64,000 nt of DNA from Musa acuminata AAA Group (Eukaryota; Streptophyta; Magnoliopsida; Zingiberales; Musaceae): NCBI RefSeq assembly GCF_036884655.1, contig NC_088340.1, forward strand, positions 33,390,501-33,454,500, read 5' to 3'. A program made the translations under genes and the position numbers. Below the pieces are notes generated by a model. The model worked only from the letters and a program-made list of their open reading frames with translations. It searched no databases and was not told the origin of the DNA. Shown piece after piece: positions 11,409 to 23,100 of the stretch (positions are counted from its first letter, which is position 1; the number at the start of each line of letters is the position of its first letter).

Positions 11409-12252
11409 TTGGGAAATCTTTGGGGGTGACATCACATGCACAACAGAAGAATAAGAAAATAAAATCCCTGATTCCCAAAGAGATGTTCGTTGTCGTGCGA
11501 AGATTGATGTGCAAAATCCGCGAAACTAAAAAAACTACGTATAGAATATATTGTGTTACCTAGGGAGATCGTATATCCTTGTTTCCTTGTAGATCCTTAG
11601 GAGAGGGTGAAGGAGGTTAAGTGTCCTCCTCTCTAGCGGTGATCCACACAGTAGGACTACGACAATGCTCCTCAAAACTCTAGGCCTACTATGAGGTGGA
11701 GAGAGGAAGGAGAATAGGAGGGGCAAACAAAGGCTCTAGCCTATGAGGCTATGAATACCTCCTATTTATAGAGGTCCCCTGTCAAACCCTAATGGATCCT
11801 CCCCTAATGGGTATTGGATCTGTATACAATAACCTAAGCCTTTTAGATTAGTGGATCTCTATCCAATAATCTCTCATGGGCTCTTATTGGATCTCGTCCA
11901 TGGGATCCAATCATTCAGGGGTTTATTGGATATCCAATAAGATAAAGGCTCCGTCGGATATCTCATATCCGAACCTCTACTCATCGCAATGCCTACCATA
12001 TGTGTGTGACCCTCTAGGCTCAATATCGAGTTGGCCGTGAGTCATACCTGTCAGAACTCCTTTTAACTCAGTAAATTATTATCTCTATAATAATTCACTT
12101 GGCTTATCGACTACGGACGTACTAGGCCACTACGCCATAGTCCTCAGACGATACAGGAGAATCCAATCCATTGGACATGTCTGTCCTCAATTACCGTGTA
12201 CCTATAGTCCCTCATCCATCTAATATCCTAGAGACCGTATATCGAGCATGGT
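11409..12252 (-). mobile_element. truncated LTR, same family as 27255-28671
   Basis: This piece starts TGTTGGGAAATC on the plus strand and matches, block by block, the reverse complement of 28671-27830 (shared: TACCTAGGGAGATCGTATATC-type start of transcript region, GTGGATCTCTACCCAATAATCTCTC-type block, ACCCTCTAGGC, AATCCAATCCATTGGAC). A TATA box on the minus strand (CTCTATAAATAGG, about 11770) shows the LTR sense is minus. It is abruptly joined to Copia reverse transcriptase at about 12252, so the U3 start is lost. Confidence 0.75.
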
Positions 12253-14852
12253 GTTGTTAGACCCATACGGTTTCTACTAGTATAAATCATAGTATACATC
12301 AAATTGCCTACTACAGATGAGTAAGGCACTCTGGACATTTTTTCTTTTTCTTTCTCACTTGTAGGACATTGTTTCAAACTAAACTTGAAATGACCTACAA
12401 GTGGAGAACCAACTGCTTTGGCTTTACTCATATTGAATCTTTCAAGAACCTTTTCAATGTAAGTCTCCTCAAATCTTCCTTTTCTTCCTATCACGAAGAA
12501 TATTTATGCCAAGTATTTGTTTCACCGATCCAAAGTCTTTCATGACAAAAGACTTACTTAGCTCTCTTTTAAGTTTTTTAATTTTACCAGCATCATGACC
12601 AATAATCAGCATATCATCAACATATAGCGAGAGAATAATGAAATCATCATCTTAAATTTTTTTTATAAACACACAATGATCAGATGTGGTTCTATCATAC
12701 CCTTAACTCATCATAAAGGAATCAAACTTCTTGTACTACTTTCTAGGTGCTTGTTTGAGTCCATATAAGTTTTTCCTAAGCTTACACATCATATTTTCTT
12801 TTCTCTTAACTTTGAAACCTTCTTGTTGCTCCATGTAAATTTCTTCTTCTAGGTCACCATGAAGAATATTGTTTTCACATCAAGTTGCTCAACTTCTAAA
12901 TTTAAGTGGACAGCTAAACCAAGAATAACTCGGATAGAAGATATTTTCATAATTGGAGAAAATATTTCTTCAAAGTTAATATCTTTCTTCTGACTAAATC
13001 CTTTCATAACTAGTCGTGCATTATATCTTCATTGTGAGTTATTATTTTCAGTCTTCAATTTGTAAACCCATTTATTTTTAAGAATTTTCTTCTCTTTAGG
13101 CAATTTTACCAAGTCATATGTATGGTTCTTAAGCAAGGATTTCATTTCTTCTTGCATGGCTTTAACCCACTCATTCTTATGCTCGTGTAGAATAGTTTCT
13201 TGGTAAGTTTCTGGCTCTCCCCCATCAGTAAGCATAACATATTCATATGGAGGATATCTAGTAGATGATTGTCGCTCTCTTATGGATCTTCTCAATGGAA
13301 TCTCAACTGGTGGTGGAGGTACTTGTTCAGTTGGTTCAACATCATCAACCGTAGGAGTATCATCACTGACATTCTCACCATGATCTTCTTGTTCATCTCT
13401 CCCATGATCATTATGAACTACAAGTGAAGGAACTAGACATAAACTCCAAGGAATATAAATAGAGGTTTTTGGCTTCTCAACATTATCATCATCATCAAAT
13501 AATTGGTCTTCAAGAAATACAATATCTCGGCTTTTAATAATCTTCTTATTCGTTAGATCCCATAATCTATACCCAAACTCTTCATGATCATATCCCAAGA
13601 AGATATATGCTTTTGCCTTATTATCAAGCTTGGACCTCTTATTTTTTGGAATATAAACAAATGCTTTACACCCAAAAACTCTCGAGTGATTATAAGATAT
13701 ATATTTTCTTTTCTATACTCTCTCTGGAACATCACCTTTCAGAGGAACTGATGGAGAAAAATTTATCAGGTCAATTGTAGTTCTCAAAGCCTCCCCTTAA
13801 AATGACTTAGGTAACTTGGCATGGGAAAGCATACACTTAATCTTTTCTTCAATGATTTTGTTCATCCTTTCTGCCACACCGTTCTGTTGAAGAGTTTTAG
13901 AAACTGTTTTCTCAAGCCTAATACTATGGAACCTGTAATAATGTTTAAAAGGACCTTTGTACTCGCCACCATTATCTAATCAAACACACTTTACATTTTT
14001 ACCAGTTTCTCTTTCAACACTGACATGAAACTCCTCGAAAACATCGAGTACCTGGTCTTTAGATTTCAAAGCAAAAACTCACACTTTTCTAGAATGGTCA
14101 TAAATAAAAGTAACAAAATAAAGAGCACATCCAAGAGTTCTAGTTTGCATAGTACAAACATCAGTATAAACTAAATCAATAACATCTGATTTTCTAGATG
14201 ATGGATATGTATGAAAGGCAACTCTATGTGTTTTTTTAACTAAGCAATGATTACAATATTTAAAAGATGTACCTTGCAACTCTGGTAAGAATTGCTTTCT
14301 AGCAAGAGTTTGAAGTCTCTTCTCGTTGATATGACCAAGCCTCTTATGCCAAATATCTATATTTTCACCCTTCTGAATTACAGTAATCTCTTCTTTATGT
14401 AGCTTAGCTTCCATGCTATAAAAAGAGTTAAGCTTTTTTCCTCTTGTCACAATTAGAGAACCTTTAGTGAGTTTCCATTTGCTTTCATCAAAATAATGTG
14501 CAAAGCCCTCATCATCAAGTATGCCTGTAGATATCAAGTTAAGACGAATATCTAGAATATGTCTTATATCTTTGAGTATCAATTTGCTCCCAATACTAGT
14601 CTCCAAGTAAATATCTCCAATACCCACAATCTTAGATGTACCACTGTTTCTTATTCTGACATTACCAAAATCACTAGTAGTGTAAGATCTGAAAAAATTA
14701 CCATAAAAGGTAACATGAAATGAAGCACTAGAGTCAATTACCCAGTTACTGTCTTGAGCTGTAAGACTGATACAATCGTCATTACAAACAATAATGATAT
14801 AACCTTCAGCAGCAACTATATTGGTCTCTTTCTCATTTTTTCTTCCTTTCAT
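12253..14852 (-). pseudogene. Copia pol pseudogene (protease, integrase, reverse transcriptase)
   Basis: Pieces in order along the minus strand are: protease-like NWVIDSSASFHVT (about 14745-14707); pre-integrase zinc site with WHKRLGHINEKR and CNHCLVKK (about 14360-14240); integrase core start with DLVYTDV (about 14180); an integrase-to-RT linker around 13735-13553; RT start with WVKAMQEEMKSLLKNHTYDLV and KNKWVYKLK (13190-13040); and an RT C-terminal piece (12494-12253) with SRVPYSSVVGNLMYTM. Frames change at least three times, so no functional product is expected. Confidence 0.85.
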
Positions 14853-14859
14853 TCTGTTC

Positions 14860-15592
14860 TCACTTCCAAAACATACACTCTTTCTTCATATAGCATAGCT
14901 TGTTACAGTGGAAACATTTGATATCTCTTATAGACTTCGATCTTCCTCTATAACCATATAGATTTCTGCTTTCACTTCTTCCACGTCTTTTTTGTTTTTC
15001 AGTAATAAATGCACCAGTAGAAGATTCACCATGTTCTTTTCTTCTAGCATCTTCATTTAGCAAACTGTTTTTAACCATATCTATAGTTAGAGTCCCCTCT
15101 GGCATGGAGTTACAAATTATCACCACATATGTTTCATGACTTTCTGGTAAAGAGCTGAGAAGTAGTAATCCTTGCATCTCATCATCTATATTCATTTTCA
15201 TAGCAACAAGCTTATTTGCAAGACTCTGAAATTGGCTTATGTGCTCAACAATATTACTACAATCTTTATACTTCAAATTTACAAGTCTTATGAGGAGAAA
15301 TTCTATTTCCTATTGTCTTTTTCGCAAAGAGGTTTTCTAACCTTTGCCAAACAACATCAGCTCTGGTTTCATCATAAATATGCTCATGCAAGTTTATATT
15401 CATCCATCTTCTAATATAGGCAATAGCTTTTCTATGTTGAACTTCTTATTCTTCATCGTCCATAGTAGAAGGTTTATCTTTAACCTTGATAGGCTTATAC
15501 AAATTTTTACAATAGAGCAAATCTTCCATCATACGCCTTCAAGTGGAATAATTTGATGAGTTCAATTTAATCATACCATCTGACTGCTCCAT
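14860..15592 (-). pseudogene. Copia gag pseudogene
   Basis: The frame opens MEQSDGMIKLNSSNYS at 15592 and continues through stops into an intact 138-codon piece (15276-14860). That piece has the UBN2-type gag text FQSLANKLVAMKM and LLSSLPESHETYV, and a damaged zinc knuckle (CFHCNKLCYMKKEC, where the normal Gly-His is Leu-Cys). It is clearly a relic. Confidence 0.8.
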
Positions 15593-15628
15593 TTCAATCA
15601 CATAAGAAAAACTATCACCAAATAACCT

Positions 15629-15644
15629 GGCTGCTTTGATACCA
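15629..15644 (-). other. Copia primer-binding site
   Basis: The minus strand reads TGGTATCAAAGCAGCC, matching the initiator-Met tRNA 3' end used by Copia elements (TGGTATCAGAGC) with one change. The LTR edge (TGGGAAAAAACA on plus) follows after five bases at 15650. Confidence 0.75.
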
Positions 15645-15871
15645 CTTATTGGGAAAAAACATGTTAAAGCGGAATAATTCTTTTCCCTCTTTGTGTATCA
15701 AAATGAGTTCCTCATCAAAATACCAAATTGACATCAAAATGTAAATATTAACTAGCACAGCATAAATAGTAAAGCAATAAATGAATCATACGGTGAGACC
15801 AAATTTTTAACGTGAAAAACCCAATGCGGGAAAAATCACGGGACCGTAGTCCACCTCAAACTTCCACTATC

Positions 15872-15876
15872 AATAG
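15872..15876. repeat. target-site duplication AATAG, left copy
   Basis: AATAG directly precedes the left LTR and is repeated exactly at 26120-26124 after the right LTR. A 5-bp duplication is what LTR-retrotransposon integrase makes. Confidence 0.9.
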
Positions 15877-16502
15877 TGTTGGTGTAAACACCTTTTTTTC
15901 TTAGCCGTGACCCGGGAGGTCGTCTCGGCTCGTTCGGGGGTCCGAATGGCGGGGATCTCCCTAGGGCGATGCTCGTCTCCACCGGGGTGGTCGGGTGCGG
16001 CCTCGGACTCGGGGCGATGCAGTGACTTCCTCCGGGTGGGGACTCCTTGCCTGCGTGTCCCGAACGGGAGACCTCGGCTTGATACCTGCACAAAGGTCGG
16101 GTCGGTTTGACCCGACCCCTCCGACGATCAAGTTAGAGAGATGAAGTGGCGGTTGTTCTGGGCGTCCAGTCTGCTCTCTTCCCTCTGGCTCAAGGACGTT
16201 TATAGGGGAACTCAGCATTATCGGGCGCGCCATCCCGTCGGTCGGGGCCGTATCTCTGATGGCGTCCGACATCGCCGAGGATGTTGCGTATGGGATCGGG
16301 GAATCGCAGGGCATGGGCGAGCTTCAACCGCTACCTACTTCTGTCTCGTCCTACTGTGCTGGGTTGACTGAGGGGCTGTGGGCTCAGTGAGGCTGACGTC
16401 CGGACGCAGACCGTTGCCCTCGTTGCTCTCCCTGGGGCGCCGCGCCTGTCCACGTGCGGGGGGTGTTGCCGGGAGTGGGGTTTACCATTTTTTGCCATAT
16501 CA
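15877..16502 (-). repeat. 3' LTR of the Tat-type Gypsy (left)
   Basis: 626 bp, TGTTGGTGTAAACACC to TTTGCCATATCA. It differs from the right LTR at four places by transitions: CTCGGCTCG/CTCGACTCG, GCAGTGAC/GCAGCGAC, AACTCAGC/AACTCGGC and GGGTGTTG/GGGCGTTG. Confidence 0.97.
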
Positions 16503-16517
16503 TATCCCCCCCCCCAA
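16503..16517 (-). other. polypurine tract of the Gypsy element
   Basis: On the minus strand a TTT-G(10)-ATA run abuts the 3' LTR. This is the expected place for plus-strand DNA priming. The long G homopolymer is prone to sequencing length error. Confidence 0.65.
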
Positions 16518-16650
16518 AGGAAGCCATGGCTCGGCACCGGACGGTGGGGATTCGAGGCGTGGCTTTGATCGGTAAGCGGCGGTGTTCTTCGCGGTTCACG
16601 ATTGAGGCACAGGTCCGGGGCAAGTAGGCCGCGCTGCGTAGGTGCTTAGT

Positions 16651-17616
16651 GCGGCATGAGGTCGGGGAATGTGTCTCGGGCGTGCTGGCCGCGCCGAGGA
16701 TGTGGTCTCGGGAGCATGCGGTCGAGGAGCACGTCTCGGGCGGGCTGGCCGCGCCGAGGAGGTGGTCTCGGGAACATGCGGGCGAGGAGCACGTCTCGGG
16801 CGGGCTGGCCACGCCGAGTAGGTGGTCTCGGGGACATGTGGCCGAGGAGCACGTCTCGGGCGGGCCGGCCGTGCCGAGGAGGTGGTCTCGGGGACATGCG
16901 GCCGAGGAGCACGTCTCGGGCGGGCTGGCCGTGCCGAGGGGGTGGTCTCGGGGACATGCGGCCGAGGAGCACGTCTCGGGCGGGCTGGCCGCGCCGAGGA
17001 GGTGGTCTCGGGGACATGTGGCCGAGGAGCACGTCTCGGGCGGGCCGGCCGTGCCGAGGAGGTGGTCTCGGGGACATGCGGCCGAGGAGCACGTCTCGGG
17101 CGGGCTGGCCGTGCCGAGGGGGTGGTCTCGGGGACATGCGGCCGAGGAGCACGTCTCGGGCGGGCTGGCCGCGCCGAGTATGTGGTCTCGGGGACATGCG
17201 GCCGAGGAGCACGTCTCGGGCGGGCTGGCCGCGCCGAGTATGTGGTCTCGGGGACATGTGGCCGAGGAGCACGTCTCGGGCGGGCCGGCCGTGCCGAGGA
17301 GGTGGTCTCGGGGACATGCGGCCGAGGAGCACGTCTCGGGCGGGCTGGCCGCGCCGAGGAGGTGGTCTCGGGGACATGCGGCCGAGGAGCACGTCTCGGG
17401 CGGGCTGGCCGCGCCGAGTATGTGGTCTCGGGGACATGCGGCCGAGGAGCACGTCTCGGGCGGGCTGGCCGCGCCGAGTATGTGGTCTCGGGGACATGTG
17501 GCCGAGGAGCACGTCTCGGGCGGGCCGGCCGTGCCGAGGAGGTGGTCTCGGGGACATGTGGCCGAGGAGCACGTCTCGGGCGGGCCGGCCGTGCCGAGGA
17601 TGTGGTCTCGGGGACA
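16651..17616. repeat. 60-bp tandem array, 15 full units plus partial units
   Basis: Exact 60-bp spacing from 16681 to 17580, with partial units at both ends. Units are 90-100 percent alike and contain CGAGGAGCACGTCTCGGGCG. Variants recur in order: a unit ending ACATGTGGCC is always followed by one starting CGGGCCGGCCGTG (seen at 16801/16861, 16981/17041, 17221/17281, 17461/17521, 17521/17581), giving blocks of three and four units. GC-rich, no stop in any frame on either strand, because 60 is a multiple of three. Known: 3' regions of Tat/Retand elements often hold such arrays, which can seed satellites. Confidence 0.97.
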
Positions 17617-17814
17617 CGCGGGAAGATCGTCGTTCTTATCAGACGTCGGAGGGGTCGCAGTGGCCGTTCTCCGTGTTGTTCCCCGCAGCGACCTTGGGTC
17701 CGCATTTATGATGGGGTGTTCGTTGGCCTTCCCTGGTGCGACGAGCGAGTGTGCGGATGAGCTGTTGGCCGCTATGGGGAGACGAAGGGACGTCTCTCCT
17801 GGCGGGGCTTTTCC

Positions 17815-17822
17815 TATATAAA
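17815..17822 (+). promoter_or_regulatory. TATA box for the antisense gene
   Basis: TATATAAA on the plus strand lies about 200 bases after the 60-bp array and 132 bases before the antisense ATG at 17954. It suggests a separate promoter driving transcription opposite to gag-pol. Inference from position and motif. Confidence 0.6.
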
Positions 17823-17953
17823 CGGTGCACTCGGCCCGTTTCACGATTCTGGTCGCTGAGTCTTGGACCTCGTCGCCCTTTCTGTCATCACATCCTCTCC
17901 TTTCCTACGCCGTCACTCCCCAGTTGCTCTTGTTCGTCCCAAAGCCGGTAAGG

Positions 17954-19995
17954 ATGCCCTCCTCACCTGTCTCTTCATCTCCGTCCCCTGATAGAGTGTG
18001 GGAGCGCACGCCTCCGCCCTCCCCGGACGAGGAGGCGGCGCGAGCCCTTGAGGCTCTAATGTGGCCGCACGACCTCGACTCGGCGGTGAGCGGGTCGTTG
18101 CTGGAGAAGCTCCGGGGGCGTTATCACATCCCGGAGGAGTTTGTTCTGGTCGCACCTGACCCGGGGCAGCGGTCGTACGACCCGGTGCCTCGAGGTTTCG
18201 CGCTGACCCAAGACGCCCTAGAGGCTGGGTTGCGCCTTCCCCTTCACCCCATCATCGTCTCCTGCCTATCTCTATGGCGGATTTCGCCTTCCCAGGTGGC
18301 GCCTAACTCATGGCGGTACCTGGTAGCGTTCTTGGGGGAATGTTACTATGCTAACATCACCCCTACCCGAAACCTCTTTCTCTCTTGCTTTCGCCTTCTC
18401 AAGGGGCCGGGGGGCTATTTTGTGTCAGCCCGGACTGGCTTTCGCGTCGGGGGAGCCCCTTCGAATAACAAAGGGTGGAAAGGGCGGTTTTTTTACGTTA
18501 GCTGGCCGAGGGACTGGGGCTTCGGAGTTCGGTGGGCGATGAGGGTGATAGATAACACAGTCCCGGACTTGAACGACGAGGAGCGTCGGGACTTGAAGAG
18601 GCTTCGGGCAATCCTTCCCAGTTCTCAAGCCATTCGAGCTATGACCGAGGAGTGGCTAGCCGAGGCGGGTCTTAGCCCGGCTTTCGGGGGTATGTTTGTA
18701 GAGGGTGTTCTCTATGCCTTGTTTGTTTCCACAGTTTGTGATGGTTTGCTTGTCTCCTTTGTAGGAATGAAGCTCCTGTCCCTTCGTGGTGGTCGCTCCT
18801 CGTCGGCTTCTTCTCCGCGCCAGTACGCTGCTTCCTCTCCGCGTTCCCCAGCCGACCCGTTGCCCGGTTCGGCGGGTGCCCCATTAGAGATCCCAGAGGG
18901 ACGTCCGTCAAAGAAGGCAAAGACGACGGGTCCCGGGAAAGCCAAGGCGGGGACCACTCCTTCAACAATCGTGGGCGCCAAGCGGACCACTCGGGACGAG
19001 GGGCCTTCCCGAGTTGAAGGGCCTAGCCAGGGGACGGCCGGGAAGAGGTCGAGCCTGCCCACGGTGGATGATCTGTGCGGGCTACGCACGGGGGTCGACG
19101 AGCCCCTATGGTCAGCGGTGATGGGCGAGCTTCCGCCGGGGGAGGCTTCCGACCCGCTGGTTGCCCGATGGAAGGGGCTGTCCCGAGGGGACAAGGTATG
19201 GGCCGGGGGAGATCCTTCTGCTGCCTTTCTTCGAGGCGTGCTCCACCCCGACCTGGCTCGGGACCTATACACCCTGCCTTCAGAGACCATGCTTAACAAG
19301 GCGGGGAGGTTTCTAACACTGGTAAGCGTTTTGCTAACTCCGGGCATCCCCGCGACTGCGTGCTGACTCTTATTTTCCTGTGGCAGGGCCTCCACTATTC
19401 GACGGCGCTAATGGACTGAGTGCGCGACGCTGGCCAGGCAATCTGGGACCTCAGCGAGCGTAACTCCGAGTTGTGCCGCCAACTAGAGGAGGTTCGGGCC
19501 GGGTCGGGCCCTGAGGCGGTAGCGGCCGCGGAAAAACGTGCGACCGATTCCGAGGAAGAGGTGGCGCGCCTAAGAGCAGAGCTCGAGCAGTCGGGCGATT
19601 CAGTCAAGGAGCTCCAGGAGTTCCTCCGTTTGGATCGGGCCGAGCTCCGCCTGTTGAAGTCGGAGGCGCTTGGTCTTACCAAGAGGGCGGGGAAGGCCGA
19701 GGCCGAAGCCCGCGCTGCCTCCGATGCGCTGGCCGAGGAGGTTCGCCTCCGTCCGTCGAAGGACAAGGAGGCGATTGAAGCCTACAAGAGGTCCGAGAAC
19801 TTCGAACTCGGGCTGACCCGCATGGGACGAGTATCCTACGAGTATGGATACAAAATCGCCCTGGGTCGCTTCCGCTCATGTCCTCCTGGTTGCGAGGTGG
19901 AAAAGGACCCGTTCGCCTCCTGCCCCGTGGACCTGGAGGTGGACATGCCGGAGGACGTGCCATTCGACGATCGCCCGAAGACTCCAGAAGAGTAG
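17954..19995 (+). pseudogene. antisense ORF of the Tat-type element (putative gypsy-type transposon protein), one nonsense codon
   Basis: The plus strand, opposite gag-pol, encodes a protein starting MPSSPVSSSPSPDRVW. Its N-terminal half (ESGSLLEKLRG-like region, then FLGECYYANITPTRNLFLSCF and GGYFVSARTGFRV) is typical of the conserved antisense protein of Tat elements that Pfam lists as a putative gypsy-type transposon family. The middle is Ser/Pro/Lys-rich. The C-terminal part (19387-19995) is a charged coiled coil (heptad-like ELCRQLEEV, KRATDSEEEVARLRAELEQ). Two introns are likely: 18690-18764 (GT...AG, 75 bp, frame-neutral) and 19322-19386 (GTAAGC...GGCAG). With both removed the frame is continuous except for TGA at 19417-19419. 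ATG at 17954 is chosen over 17825, which lies on top of the TATA box. Function unknown. Confidence 0.75.
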
Positions 19996-20076
19996 TGAGG
20001 GTCGTTTTTGTATGTCGGGGTCGAGGGTGCGAGGGGTTTTCTGTATGGGTTTTGGCTTCTGTATCCCCTCCTTCTT

Positions 20077-20082
20077 AATAAA
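20077..20082 (+). terminator. polyadenylation signal of the antisense gene
   Basis: AATAAA followed by a T-rich stretch, 82 bases after the antisense stop and about 43 bases before the gag-pol stop at 20125. The two transcription units meet tail to tail here. Confidence 0.6.
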
Positions 20083-20124
20083 ATGATTTTTTTCGTTTTC
20101 TGTGTTTGCGTAGTGCCTGCACCT

Positions 20125-23100
20125 TCAAACGAAGTATTTCCTAAGGTTTTGTATGTTCCAAGTCCGGGGCACGGGGTCGCCATCCATTGTCGCGAGTCGG
20201 AACGTCCCCGGTCGGGATACTCCAATGACCCGATAGGGTCCTTCCCACTTTGGGGTCAGCTTCCCCCTTGCTTGGGTTGGGCGGCTGACCTCGACTTTGC
20301 GCAGGACTAGGTCCTCTAATTTTATTGATCGGGGTCGTACTCTCCGGTTGTAGACCCTCGCTACGGCTCTTTTGTAAGAAAGAGCTTTCTGGTGTGCGTT
20401 AGCCCGTCTTTCCTCGAGTAGGTCCAGGTTGGATCGGAGCCCTTCTCCCGAGGCCTCTTCGCTGTAGTCTGCCGTCCGCGGAGTCGGGATGGCTACTTCG
20501 GATGGCAATACGGCCTCGGTCCCGAACGTGAGGCTGTAGGGAGACTCCCCGGTCGGGGTCTTGGGGGTAGTGCGCATCGCCCATAGGACGCTCGGGAGCT
20601 CGTCGATCCAAGCCGATCGGGCAGCGGATACCCTTCTCTTGAGGCCGTCGACGATGGACCGGTTGGTTACCTCAGCTAGCCCATTCGCCTGGGGGTAAGC
20701 CACCGAGCTGAACCTCAGCTGTATTTTGTGCTTGGCGCAAAACTCTTGGAATCTCCTGTCGGCGAATTGAGGTCCATTGTCGGTGACGATGGACTGGGGC
20801 AGGCCGAACCGAGTTATGAGGTTTCTCCACACGAACCTTTCCACTTGTGACTCCGTAATGGTCGCTAGAGGCTCGGCTTCGACCCACCTGGTAAAGTAGT
20901 CCACTCCCACGATGATGTACTTCCGCTGGCCGGAGGCGGGTGGGAGAGGCCCTAGTATGTCCAGTCCCCATTGCGCGAATGGCCAGGCACAGTCGACAGG
21001 GGTGAACAGGACCGCCGGCCGTCGGGCGGTGCGGGCGTGCTCCTGGCACGAGCTGCACCGCCGCACGAAAGCTTTCGCGTCCTGGCGCATGGTCGGCCAG
21101 TAGTACCCCTGTCGGAGTATCTTGTGCGCCAGGGCTCGTTCGCCTATGTGTTCCCCGCAGGCCCCTTCATGCATGTCGGACAGAATGGTCCGAGCTTCGT
21201 TCGGCTCTAGGCAGCGTAACAAGGGGCGCGAGAAGGACCGCTTGTACAGCCGTCCTTCCTCTTCGATGTACCATGCCTGCGTCCGACGCAAGCGTCGAGC
21301 CGTGGTTTCATTGTCGGGTAGGGCCCCATCCCGCTTGAAGCGTAGCATCTCTTGTACCCAAGTGGCCGGCGCGCCGCCCGTGACCGTCGCGACGACCTCT
21401 ATGGCTCGGTGGGGGAGCACTTCGGTCTCGGGTAGAGCCCAGGGGGCCGAGCCGGACGCCCATTTTGCCAGGGTGTCGGCTCGCTGGTTCTCGCTCCTGG
21501 GAACATTCGACAATTCAAAATGGGCAAACTTGGTGGCAAGGTTTTTTACCTGTGCCAGATATTTCGCCATAGTCGGGTCCCGGGCTTCGTATCCGCCGTC
21601 GAGCTGCCTAGCCACCAGCTGTGAGTCGGTGATGACGTGTATGTCGGTCACCCGCATTTCCAGTGCCAACTGGAGCCCCGCTAGGAGAGCCTCGTATTCT
21701 GCCTCGTTGTTGGTGGCCCTGAACCCGAAGCGGAAGGAGCGCTCGATCGAGCGGCCGTCAGGCGTCACCAGCACCAGCCCTGCACCGGCGCCTTTTGTGT
21801 TGGCCGACCCGTCTACGTGGAGGGTCCACGTCTCACGCGGTGGCTCGAGTTCCTCGCCTGTGCTCGGGGTCAGCTCTGCAATGAAGTCTGCCACGGCCTG
21901 GGCTTTGATGGCGGTCCGTGGTATATACTGTATGTCGTGCTCGCCGAGCTCTACTGCCCATTTGAGGAGACGCCCTGCAACGTCGAACTTAGACAGGACA
22001 AGCCGGAGCGGCTGGTCAGTTATTACCTCCATCGGGTGGGCCTGGAAATAAGGGCGGAGCTTTCGCGCCGACAGAACGAGCGCCAGCGCCAGCTTTTCGA
22101 TTGGCGGGTAGCGTTCTTCTGGCCCGCTCAGCATGTGGCTGACATAGTAGACCGGCAGTTGGTCGCCGGAGTTTTCTTTGACCAGAACCGAACTGACCGC
22201 GTGCTGGGAGGCGGCGAGGTAGAGACTCAATTTCTCCCCAGGGGAGACTGAAGCGAGTCGGGGGAGGTTGGCCAGGTGTTGCTTCATCCGCTCGAAGGCC
22301 CTCTCGCATTCCGTCGTCCATCGGAAGTTCTTCGGATCCTTCAGGGCCTGGAAGAAGGGGAGGCAGCGATCTCCCGATCGGGAAAGAAAACGTGATAACG
22401 CGACTAGCCTCCCGTTAAGGCGCTGCAGGTCTCTGATCGTCCGAGGAGGCTGCATGTCAACGATGGCCTGTATCTTTTCCGGGTTGGCGTCAATCCCTCT
22501 CTCATGTATGATGAATCCGAGGAATTTTCCCGAGGTCACGCCGAAGGCGCACTTGGCGGGGTTGAGGCGCAAGCCGAACTTTCGCAAGGTGTCGAATGTT
22601 TCAGCTAGGTCGGAAGGATGGGCCTCCGCCATTCGGCTCTTTACGATCATGTCGTCGACATATATCTCCATGTTTCGTCCAATCTGGTGGGCGAATATCC
22701 TGTTCACCGTCCTCTGGTAGGTCGCCCCGGCATTTTTCAACCCGAACGGCATGACTTTGTAAAAATATACCCCTTGCTCGGTGAGGAAGGCTGTGTGTTC
22801 TTGGTCTTCGGGTGCCATCCTGACCTGGTTGTACCCGGAGAATGCGTCCATAAACGAAAGACGGGCGTAGCCGGCCGTGGCGTCAACTAGCTGGTCGATC
22901 TTCGGTAGGGGGTAGCAATCTTTTGGGCAAGCATTATTGAGACTGGTGTAGTCAACGCACATCCGCCAGCTTCCATTAGGCTTTTTGACAAGGACTACAT
23001 TGGAGAGCCACTGTGGGTACCTTGCCTCTTCTATGAAACCGGCCGCCAGAAGTCGGTTTACCTCTTCTCGGATGGCCAGTTGCCGATCCGGGGCCTGCCG

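Larger units (their letters stand above)
12253..15876 (-). mobile_element. decayed Copia element (Tork-like), main body
   Basis: On the minus strand the order is part of the 5' LTR (15876-15650), primer-binding site, gag, protease, integrase, reverse transcriptase: the Copia order. Reading frames are broken by many stops and frameshifts. RNase H and the 3' LTR are missing, with the break at the LTR fragment near 12252. The other part of its 5' LTR resumes at 26125 because a Gypsy element inserted into it. Confidence 0.85.

Noticed and set aside
16384..17844. Long minus-strand ORF of 486 codons and equally long ORFs on both strands over the 60-bp array, with 20-residue protein repeats
   Set aside because: The array has no stop in any frame and 60 is divisible by three, so all six frames are open by construction. 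The minus ORF also runs into the LTR. No evidence of translation.
17825..17953. Upstream in-frame ATG for the antisense ORF
   Set aside because: It lies three bases after the TATA box, so a transcript from that promoter would not contain it.
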